From NCBI GenBank assembly GCA_902793285.1, contig CADBCV010000001.1:62001-126000 (forward strand): a stretch of 64,000 nucleotides of DNA, given 5' to 3'. This stretch comes from Oscillospiraceae bacterium (GTDB lineage Bacteria > Bacillota > Clostridia > Oscillospirales > Oscillospiraceae). The notes under the pieces are model-generated. The model was given only the letters and a program-made list of their open reading frames with translations. It did not search any database and was not told where the DNA came from. Shown one piece after another: positions 57,975 to 64,000 of this stretch; position 1 is the first letter of the stretch; each line of letters starts with the position of its first letter. A program made the translations under genes and the position numbers.

Positions 57975-59455
57975 GCGGAGCAAAGTGCATCATGATCCAG
58001 GGCACCATGTCCGGCGCGGGCAAGAGCCTTCTGTGCGCCGCCCTCTGCCGCATCTTCCGGCAGGACGGGCTGCGCGCAGCGCCGTTCAAGAGCCAGAACA
58101 TGGCGCTCAACAGCGCGGTGACACCGGAGGGGCTTGAGATCGGGCGGGCGCAGGCCGTGCAGGCGGAGTGCGCGGGGCTGGAGCCGGACGCGCGCATGAA
58201 CCCCATCCTGCTCAAGCCCTCGAGCGACACGGGAAGCCAAATCATCGTAAACGGCCGGGTGCGCGGGCAGATGGCGGCGGCGGAATATTTCGCGTACAAA
58301 AAGGAGCTCATCCCCGAGATCCTGGCGGCCTATGAAAGTCTCGCGGCGGAGAACGACGTGATCGTGATCGAGGGCGCGGGCAGCCCGGCGGAGATCAACC
58401 TCCGGGAAAACGACATTGTGAACATGGGCCTTGCGGAGCTTGTGAACGCGCCGGTGCTGCTCGCGGGCGACATTGACCGGGGCGGGGTGTTTGCCCAGCT
58501 CTACGGGACGGTGATGCTCCTCTCCCCCGCGGAGCGCGCGCGGGTGCGGGGTTTGATCGTGAACAAATTCCGGGGCGATGTCGAGATCCTGCGCCCCGGC
58601 CTGCGGCAGATCGAAGCGCTCACCGGGCTGCCTGTACTCGGCGTTGTGCCGTATCTCCGCGTCGAGATCGACGATGAGGACTCCCTCGCCCCGCGGCTCA
58701 CGGACACCGGGGCGCGGAGGGCGCTGGATGTCGCGGTGGTCCGCCTGCCCCACATCGCAAACTTCACGGATTTTGCCCCGCTGGAGCAAAACGGGCTTCT
58801 CGGCGTGCGCTATGTGGAGAGGGCCTCGCGTCTCGGCACGCCGGACCTTGTGATCCTGCCGGGGACCAAGAGCACGATGGACGACCTTCTTTGGCTGCGG
58901 CAGAGCGGACTCGAGGGCGCAATCCTGCGTCTTGCGGAAAAGAGCGTGCCGATATTCGGCATCTGCGGCGGATACCAGATGCTGGGCGAAGAGCTCCGGG
59001 ACCCCGCCGGGGTCGAGGGGGCGCTGCCCGTGCTGCGCGGAATGGGGCTGCTCCCCTGCGTGACCGTGTTCGCGGCGGAAAAAGAGCTCCGCCGCACCCG
59101 CGCCGTCGTCACGGGCGGGCCGCTCGACGGGGCGGCGCTCACGGGGTATGAGATCCACATGGGGCAGACCCGGGTCCGGGGGGACAGCTTCTGCCTGCTG
59201 GAGAGCGGCGAGAGGGAGGGCTGCCTGCGCGGGAATGTCTGCGGAACCTATCTTCACGGCCTTTTTGAGAGCGGGGAGGCTGTGGACAAGCTCACGGACT
59301 GGCTCTGCGCGCGGAAGGGGATAAAAAAAGAAAACGCCGCGCCGGAATCCTGGCGGGCATTTAAGGAGCGGCAGTATGACTTGCTTGCCGCGGGTGTGCG
59401 CGGGGCGCTCGACATGGGCGCCGTATACCGCGCGATGGAGGAGTTTGCCGGATGA
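57971..59455 (+). CDS. cbiP: Adenosylcobyric acid synthase
   Basis: A 494-residue CobQ/CbiP: CIMIQGTMSGAGKSLLCAALCRIF at the N terminus, PFKSQNMALNSAVT near 38, NPILLKPSSDTGSQIIVNGR near 77, VVIEGAGSPAEINL-type motif near 135, LAGDIDRGGVFAQLYGT near 169, and a glutamine amidotransferase half with FGICGGYQMLGEEL near 329 (Cys nucleophile) and GTYLHGLFES near 424 (His). It amidates four side chains (b, d, e, g). It overlaps cobD and cbiC by 4 nt each. Confidence 0.93.
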   Translation: MSGAKCIMIQGTMSGAGKSLLCAALCRIFRQDGLRAAPFKSQNMALNSAVTPEGLEIGRAQAVQAECAGLEPDARMNPILLKPSSDTGSQIIVNGRVRGQMAAAEYFAYKKELIPEILAAYESLAAENDVIVIEGAGSPAEINLRENDIVNMGLAELVNAPVLLAGDIDRGGVFAQLYGTVMLLSPAERARVRGLIVNKFRGDVEILRPGLRQIEALTGLPVLGVVPYLRVEIDDEDSLAPRLTDTGARRALDVAVVRLPHIANFTDFAPLEQNGLLGVRYVERASRLGTPDLVILPGTKSTMDDLLWLRQSGLEGAILRLAEKSVPIFGICGGYQMLGEELRDPAGVEGALPVLRGMGLLPCVTVFAAEKELRRTRAVVTGGPLDGAALTGYEIHMGQTRVRGDSFCLLESGEREGCLRGNVCGTYLHGLFESGEAVDKLTDWLCARKGIKKENAAPESWRAFKERQYDLLAAGVRGALDMGAVYRAMEEFAG

Positions 59456-60150
59456 TTTTTACAAAGCCTGCGGAAATCGAGCAGGAGAGTATGCGCATCA
59501 TTGCCGCCGAGCTGGAGGCGCGCGGCATTGTGATCCCGGAGGAGGAGCGCGCCGTGGTCATGCGCGTCATCCACACGACGGCGGATTTTGACTACGCCGC
59601 AAACCTGCGCTTCACCCCGGACGCGGCGTCTCAGGGGCAGGCGGCGCTGCGGGGCGGCGTGATCGTCACGGACACGAACATGGCCCTCGCGGGGATCAAC
59701 AAGGCGGCGTTGGGAAGACTTGGGTGTACGGCCCGATGCACAATGGCGGAGGCTTTCATCGCGGAGCGCGCGCGAGAGCGCGGCGTCACGCGGGCGGCGG
59801 TCTCCGTGGACTGGGCGGCGGAGCACTGCCCCGGCGCTGTCTTCGTGATCGGAAACGCCCCGACCGCCCTGCTGCGCCTTGCGGAGCACATCGAAAACGG
59901 TCTCCGGCCCGCGCTTGTGATCGGGGTGCCGGTGGGCTTTGTCAACGTGGTGGAGAGCAAGGAGCGCGCCCTCGCCGTGTGCGAAAAAAACGGGCTGCCC
60001 GCCATCATCGCCCTTGGGCGCAAGGGGGGCAGCAATGTCGCCGCCGCGATCTGCAACGCGCTTCTCTACGGCATAGATAAAATTGACAGCACTCGCCGGG
60101 ATGCGTATAATAGGGCGGCAATTGAAGAAAAGGAAGTCGATTCACCATGA
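59452..60150 (+). CDS. cbiC: Cobalt-precorrin-8 methylmutase
   Basis: A 232-residue CbiC/CobH: KPAEIEQESMRIIAAEL near residue 5, VVMRVIHTTADFDYAANLRF near 35 (catalytic His), TDTNMALAGINKAAL near 73, and VGVPVGFVNVVESKE / NGLPAIIALGRKGGSNVAAAICNALL near 158-200. It moves a methyl from C11 to C12. The last 20 or so residues are longer than usual and read through the promoter of the next gene (60083-60111). It is the last gene of the riboswitch operon. Confidence 0.92.
   Translation: MIFTKPAEIEQESMRIIAAELEARGIVIPEEERAVVMRVIHTTADFDYAANLRFTPDAASQGQAALRGGVIVTDTNMALAGINKAALGRLGCTARCTMAEAFIAERARERGVTRAAVSVDWAAEHCPGAVFVIGNAPTALLRLAEHIENGLRPALVIGVPVGFVNVVESKERALAVCEKNGLPAIIALGRKGGSNVAAAICNALLYGIDKIDSTRRDAYNRAAIEEKEVDSP
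60083..60111 (+). promoter_or_regulatory. Perfect sigma-A promoter inside the cbiC 3' end
   Basis: TTGACA (60083-60088), exactly 17 nt, TATAAT (60106-60111), all within cbiC codons, 36 nt before the DUF554 start. It gives the DUF554-macrodomain pair expression independent of the riboswitch. Confidence 0.9.
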
Positions 60151-60860
60151 TTGGGATGGGAACCATCATCAACAGCGCCGCCATTGTGCTCGGCGGCGCT
60201 GCGGGGCTGCTCTTCGGGCGCTTTTTGAAGGCGCGCTTTCAGGAGAGCCTCACCATGGCCTGCGGGGTGAGCGTGCTGTTTATCGGCATCGCCGGGGCCA
60301 TGGAGGGGATGCTGCAAGTCCGGGACGGGAGTCTCCACAGCGCCGAGGCGCTGACGGTGGTGCTCTGCCTCGCGTTTGGCGCGCTCGTCGGGGAGGCCAT
60401 CGACATCGAGGCGCGCTTTGAGCGCTTCGGGGAATGGCTCCGGCAGAAGACGGGCAACGCGAAGGATAAGAACTTTGTGGACGGCTTTGTGACCGCCTCG
60501 CTCACGGTCTGCATCGGGGCGATGGCCATTGTGGGGTCGATCCAGGACGGGATCAACCGCGACTGGTCCATCCTTGCCACAAAGGGGATCCTGGACTTTG
60601 TGATTATCCTTGTGATGACCTGCTCGCTCGGCAAGGGGTGCCTGTTCTCGGCGATCCCGGTGTTTGTGTTTGAGGGGGCCATGACCCTGCTCGCGGCGCT
60701 CATCCGCCCGCTTATGACGGAGGCGGCCCTGGCCTCCCTGTCCCTTGTGGGGTCCATCCTCATCTTCTGCGTCGGGCTCAATCTCGTGTGGGGCAAGAAG
60801 GTGCGGGTGGCAAATCTCCTGCCGGCCATTGTGTTTGCGGTGGCGGCGGCGCTCCTTTGA
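60147..60860 (+). CDS. DUF554 (YdfK-like) membrane protein
   Basis: A 237-residue protein with about seven hydrophobic segments. GTIINSAAIVLGGAAGLLFGRFLK at the N terminus, EALTVVLCLAFGALVGEAIDIE near 70, and FVDGFVTASLTVCIGAMAIVGSIQDGI near 107 match the DUF554 family, proposed transporters of unknown substrate. Its start overlaps cbiC by 4 nt, yet it has its own consensus promoter. The macrodomain gene follows after 9 nt. Confidence 0.88.
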   Translation: MIGMGTIINSAAIVLGGAAGLLFGRFLKARFQESLTMACGVSVLFIGIAGAMEGMLQVRDGSLHSAEALTVVLCLAFGALVGEAIDIEARFERFGEWLRQKTGNAKDKNFVDGFVTASLTVCIGAMAIVGSIQDGINRDWSILATKGILDFVIILVMTCSLGKGCLFSAIPVFVFEGAMTLLAALIRPLMTEAALASLSLVGSILIFCVGLNLVWGKKVRVANLLPAIVFAVAAALL

Positions 60861-60869
60861 GGGTTTGGC

Positions 60870-61652
60870 ATGGACTATACAGAGGAGATAAGCTATCTCA
60901 CCGAGGCGCTCCTTGCGGAGATGCCGGAGTACCGGGATGAGGCCGGGCGCGTCCCGCCGGATCTGGAGCAGCGCCGGTATCTGCTGCGCTGCCTGATGAA
61001 CGTGCGGGAGCCGCGCCCGCTCCCGGCGCACTTTATCGAAGTGCAGGACGCGCTTCTATCTGCCGAGCGGGAGGAGAAGGGCGTTGTGCATCTCTCGTCG
61101 CTCCCGGCGCTGCCCGGCGATCCCCGGCTCATACTCTGGCAGGGGGACATCACCCGGCTTGACGCGGGCGCCATTGTGAACGCCGCGAATTCCCGGCTGC
61201 TCGGCTGCTTTCGCCCGGGGCACAACTGCATCGACAATGTGATCCACTCCGCCGCGGGGCTGCAGCTCCGGGAGGAGTGCGCCGCCATGATGCGGGGCCG
61301 GGAAGAACCCACCGGCAGCGCCCGCATCACAAAGGGCTACAACCTCCCGGCAAAATACGTGCTGCATACCGTGGGGCCCGTCATCACCGGGCCGCTCACC
61401 GAGAGGGACCGGGCAAAGCTCGCCTCCTGCTACCGCGCGTGCATGGCGCTTGCGGCGGAAAAGGGGCTTCACAGCGTCGCCTTCTGCTGCATCTCCACGG
61501 GGGTGTTCCGCTTCCCGAAGGAGGAGGCCGCCCGCGTCGCCATCGACACGGTGCGGGCGCAGCTCAAAACAAGCCCCCTTGAGAAGGTCGTTTTCTGCGT
61601 CCACGGGGAGGAGAATCTGCGGATCTATCAGCGGCTTTTATCGCTGGTCTAA
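60870..61652 (+). CDS. Zn-type macrodomain protein-ADP-ribose hydrolase
   Basis: A 260-residue protein. The N-terminal 85 residues form a helical segment (LTEALLAEMPEYRDEAGR), and then a macrodomain begins at ILWQGDITRLDAGAIVNAANSRLLGCFRPGHNCIDNVIHSAAG. The CxxxxHxC-like arrangement (GCFRPGHNC) matches the zinc-containing macrodomain class that removes ADP-ribose from proteins. CISTGVFRFPKEEAARVAIDTV is the substrate loop. Relatives often neighbour a sirtuin-type ADP-ribosyltransferase and lipoylation genes, but none are here. It ends overlapping the convergent minus-strand gene by 4 nt. Confidence 0.85.
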   Translation: MDYTEEISYLTEALLAEMPEYRDEAGRVPPDLEQRRYLLRCLMNVREPRPLPAHFIEVQDALLSAEREEKGVVHLSSLPALPGDPRLILWQGDITRLDAGAIVNAANSRLLGCFRPGHNCIDNVIHSAAGLQLREECAAMMRGREEPTGSARITKGYNLPAKYVLHTVGPVITGPLTERDRAKLASCYRACMALAAEKGLHSVAFCCISTGVFRFPKEEAARVAIDTVRAQLKTSPLEKVVFCVHGEENLRIYQRLLSLV

Positions 61653-61945
61653 AGCAGGTCCTCGCTCAGCTCGACAGTTGTATCCCACCAGATCCCGCCG
61701 GGCAGGGGCGTACCGCACCAGATGCAGTAGCCGTCCCGATAGAAATGGCCGACGCTTGGCGTCTCGGCATCGGTATAGCTGTAGCCGCACTTGGTACAGA
61801 CGTGCGTGGTATAGCCGCCGCTCAGACAGGTAGGCTCGACGACGGTGTCCTGGAAGCTGTGCTTGCAGACCTCCTCGACCTTCTGCGGGGTCGGCGTCGG
61901 CGTCGGCGAGGGCACGGCGATCCCCGGGAGGCGGACGGCGGTGCT
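61649..61945 (-). pseudogene. Displaced C-terminal Cys-rich domain of the lipoprotein
   Basis: This frame, open from just after a TAG near 61983, reads a Thr/Pro linker (VPSPTPTPTPQKVEEVCKH), then PTCLSGGYTTHVCTKCGYSY, HFYRDGYCIWCGTPLPGG. It is the counterpart of the Cys-rich end of the protein at 33253-33975 (FGQCIWCGE). It lies one frame off the lipoprotein that ends at 61950. I read the two as halves of one gene split by a one-base indel, with programmed frameshifting as a less likely alternative. No RBS supports independent translation. Confidence 0.65.
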
Positions 61946-61949
61946 TGTG

Positions 61950-62426
61950 TCACGCCTTGACTTCCGGAAGCTCTATGACGATCTCCGGTTCCGGGTCGGT
62001 GAAGAGGTTCTCAAGCACTTCCCCCACATCGCCTTCCACATACTCGGCGGCCCATTCGTCGATCATGAGCGCCTTATCGGGCTTGCGCAGCGGCGTCGGC
62101 GAGGGCCTTGCCGTGACAACCGGCACGGCATCCCCGGCGAAGCTGCTCGTCTCACCGGGCTTTTCGGTCGCGCTCGGCTTCGCTGTCGCAGTCGGGGCCG
62201 GGGTCGCGCTCGGCTTCGCTGTCGCGGTGGGGGCCGGGGTCGCGCTCGGCTTCGCCGTTGCGGTCGGGGCCGGGGTCGCGCTCGGCTTTGCCGTCGCGGT
62301 CGGGGCCGGGGTCGCGCTCGGCGTGGGGGTCGGTTCACTCGCCTTTGTTCCCGTGCAGCCGGTCAGGATCACGGCGCAGAGCGCAAGGGCAAGAAGCAGG
62401 GCAAAATATGTTTTCATCCGATTCAT
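61950..62426 (-). CDS. Lipoprotein with Thr/Pro/Ala repeat linker (probably truncated by a frameshift)
   Basis: A 158-residue product. The signal peptide ends in the lipobox AVILTGCTG (Cys at about 24). A repeated linker SATPAPTATAKP occurs about four times (residues 35-85). Then comes a short acidic domain (DKALMIDEWAAEYVEGDVGEVLENLF) and a stop after IELPEVKA. AAGGAG lies 8 nt before ATG 62426. An upstream in-frame ATG at 62540 is rejected. The downstream Cys-rich domain (61649-61945) lies in the +1 frame, so the native protein was probably about 255 residues. Confidence 0.7.
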   Translation of the reverse strand: MNRMKTYFALLLALALCAVILTGCTGTKASEPTPTPSATPAPTATAKPSATPAPTATAKPSATPAPTATAKPSATPAPTATAKPSATEKPGETSSFAGDAVPVVTARPSPTPLRKPDKALMIDEWAAEYVEGDVGEVLENLFTDPEPEIVIELPEVKA

Positions 62427-62540
62427 GGTTGATACTCCTTTTTTCATCCGGATTTCTATTTCAGCAGAGCGCAGGCGTCTCCGTCTCTTCCTTCTCCGAA
62501 GACGCGGACGCGGCTCTGTTTTTTTCGTTCTCATATCCAC

Positions 62541-62615
62541 GAGATCCTTCGCTTCGCTCAGGATGACATGTAAAGTTACATACGCTTCGCTCAGGATGAC
62601 ATGTAAAGTTACATA
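62541..62615. repeat. MITE fragment with a perfect 33-bp tandem duplication
   Basis: GAGATCCTTCGCTTCGCTCAGGATGACATG corresponds to the right half of the element at 34299-34382. From 62550 a 33-bp unit beginning CGCTTCGCTCAGGATGAC is repeated exactly (62550-62582, 62583-62615). Confidence 0.85.
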
Positions 62616-62635
62616 CTACGAGGTGACCGATGCGC

Positions 62636-63835
62636 TCAGCGCGCGGCGGCGGGGGGTGTCGTCGGGGTGGGGATGTAGCGCTCCGGCAGCATGGGCACGC
62701 GGCGGGCAAGGCTCAGGCGCGCGGAAGCCTCCAGCTCCTGCATACGCGCGAGGCGCTTCTTGCCGACGACCCCGGCACAGACCGGGCAGCCGCTGCGCTG
62801 GTTCCCCGTGCGCGAGTACACCGCCGCGAGCCACACGTGCCCGTCCGAGCAGTGCCACCAGACCTTCTTGTGCGAGCCCGGCATCACCATCTGCGGCGTG
62901 AGAGCCCCGTTGAGCTCCGTGTCCCACTCGGCGGCGATGCGCGGCTCCAGCGTGGCAAGGTCGTTATAGCCCGCCATCAGCATACGGCTCCCGCAATAGG
63001 GGCAGCCGTTGCCCTGGCTCACCCGCGAGTTGATCGAGGCGCGCCACTCGTGCCCCTTCCCGCAGCGCCACCAGACCGTCCGGTTGCTCTGCGGCCGCAC
63101 GCGGTCCGGCGTCAGGCCGTTGTTCTTCGTGGGGTGCCACTCGTCCGCAAGGGCCGGGGCAAAGGCCGCAAGGTCATTTTCGCCCGGGACCACAGTCTTC
63201 CCGGCGCAGACCGGGCAGCCGCAGCCGGTTTTCACACGGGCCATGACCGAGGCGCGCCACTCGTGCCCCTTTTCGCAGCGCCACCAGGCGCGCATATGGC
63301 TGCCCGCGACAAGGTCCCGCGGCGTGAGGGCCCCGTTTTTCGTCGGGTGCCACTGGGCCGCGATCTCCGGCGCGACGGTTTCGAGATCGTTTACGCCGGG
63401 CTGGACCTTCTTGCCCGCGCAGACCGGACAGCCGCTGCCGTCCTTCACGCGGGATTTGACCGTGGCCTGCCGCTCGTGCCCCTTTTCGCAGCGCCACCAG
63501 ACCCGCTTCGCGCTCTGCGGGAAGACGCAGTCCGGCGTGAGGTCGCCGTTTTTGTCGGGGTGCCACTCGACCGCTATCGCGGGATTCGCCGCGGCGAGGT
63601 CGTTCGTCCCGGGGCGGAGCAGGCGGCTGGCGCAGACGGGGCAACCATGCCCGGACCAGCGCGTGGAGACCGCGGCCTGCCACTCGTGCCCCTTCTCGCA
63701 GCGCCACCAGACCCGCTTTCTGCTGCCGGGCGTCACGGTCCAGGGGGTCAGGGGGGCGTTCTTCTCCCCCGCCCACTCGGTCAGGAGCGAGAGGCGCTTT
63801 TCGTCTATGCACTTTTGATAAAGCGTGGCTTTCAC
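62636..63835 (-). CDS. Protein of repeated DUF4379-like zinc ribbons
   Basis: About 399 residues, almost wholly six tandem units of about 64 residues: EWHPTKNG(A/D)LTP, G(S)..(R/K)VWWRCEKGHEWRA, R...GCGCPVC(A)G. Each unit supplies CxxGH and CPVC pairs, a treble-clef/zinc-ribbon module (DUF4379-like), known as repeats in phage and bacterial proteins of unknown role, sometimes with nuclease domains. No nuclease domain is present here. The GTG at 63835 is chosen because GGGAGGAG lies 7 nt upstream. An in-frame ATG at 63949 is unsupported. The C-terminal tail is basic then Pro/Thr-rich. Confidence 0.75.
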   Translation of the reverse strand: MKATLYQKCIDEKRLSLLTEWAGEKNAPLTPWTVTPGSRKRVWWRCEKGHEWQAAVSTRWSGHGCPVCASRLLRPGTNDLAAANPAIAVEWHPDKNGDLTPDCVFPQSAKRVWWRCEKGHERQATVKSRVKDGSGCPVCAGKKVQPGVNDLETVAPEIAAQWHPTKNGALTPRDLVAGSHMRAWWRCEKGHEWRASVMARVKTGCGCPVCAGKTVVPGENDLAAFAPALADEWHPTKNNGLTPDRVRPQSNRTVWWRCGKGHEWRASINSRVSQGNGCPYCGSRMLMAGYNDLATLEPRIAAEWDTELNGALTPQMVMPGSHKKVWWHCSDGHVWLAAVYSRTGNQRSGCPVCAGVVGKKRLARMQELEASARLSLARRVPMLPERYIPTPTTPPAAAR

Positions 63836-64000
63836 TTTGCCGCTCCTCCCTTCTTCGTCTCCGCGATCCGGCGGCGGCGCGGTAAAATATAATAGGTAGG
63901 GACCTGTGATCGCCCCTTGCATATGGGGGTCTAAACGGACGGAATGCAAATTCCGTAGACTGACATAGGCGCTGAGACGAGCCCAATGACTGCATAGGCT
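63836..64000. other. Right-edge intergenic DNA
   Basis: No gene seen. A TATATT/TATTAT box near 63880-63895 on the minus strand could be the -10 of the zinc-ribbon gene, but I find no convincing -35. TTGCAT and ATGCAA at about 63917-63950 form a weak inverted repeat. Confidence 0.3.

Noticed and set aside
57971..59257. Minus-strand 481-codon frame opposite cbiP
   Set aside because: Shadow of cbiP, whose P-loop and amidotransferase motifs are all present on the plus strand.

Overview
The window reads as a GC-rich chromosome segment from an anaerobic, Gram-positive gut-type Clostridium relative (Oscillospiraceae-like). This is an inference. It rests on the oxygen-independent cobalamin pathway, strong Shine-Dalgarno sites, sigma-A promoters (TTGACA/TATAAT with 17-nt spacers), a sialic-acid cluster, an extracellular giant protein and short intergenic repeats of a kind seen in gut Firmicutes. 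I see no phage, CRISPR array or complete insertion sequence.

Layout. (1) 1-15760, minus strand: one giant gene, cut by the left edge, of at least 5253 codons. It encodes a secreted protein with an Ala/Glu-rich stalk, InlB/Flg_new-like repeats, several right-handed beta-helix blocks and Cna-B/pilin-like domains. The long open frames on the opposite strand here are shadows. (2) 16006-18603, minus: a putative manganese (yybP-ykoY) riboswitch with an overlapping terminator ahead of an ArsB/NhaD/SLC13-type permease and two small membrane proteins. (3) 18674-21436: a GT-C-type glycosyltransferase, a tRNA-Leu(GAG), and a YesL/DUF624 plus SGNH hydrolase pair. (4) 21544-25622: a sialic-acid catabolic cluster (nanQ-nanA-ROK kinase-nagA) that begins at the decapitated 3' end of a sugar ABC permease gene. 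(5) 25847-33975: housekeeping and signalling genes (a double-glycine-leader protein carrying a CW_7 module, a phosphoribosyltransferase, a DHH phosphoesterase, a diguanylate cyclase, a DUF364-NnrD pair, a coiled-coil membrane protein with tryptophan heptads, and a secreted Cys-rich protein). (6) 34688-37818: a tripartite tricarboxylate transporter whose tctA is broken. (7) 37965-40486: a DNA-damage cassette (Y-family polymerase, YolD-like protein, SRAP/HMCES protein). (8) 40491-60150: a cobalamin riboswitch followed by 21 tightly packed genes for corrin-ring synthesis, nucleotide-loop assembly and a BtuFCD-type importer. (9) 60083-63835: a DUF554 membrane protein, a macrodomain hydrolase, a frameshifted Cys-rich lipoprotein and a protein of repeated DUF4379-like zinc ribbons.

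How it works together. The B12 operon covers cobalt insertion through the lower-ligand steps, but cbiL, uroporphyrinogen methyltransferase and a corrinoid adenosyltransferase are not in the window. It begins with an exported CbiK and a secreted two-domain NEAT-like protein next to the importer, which hints at tetrapyrrole or cobalt handling outside the membrane. A decamer, TTATGTAAAC, recurs inside several genes of this operon in different reading frames and is unexplained. Coordinates of starts, promoters and RNA elements were read by eye. No database search or folding program was run.
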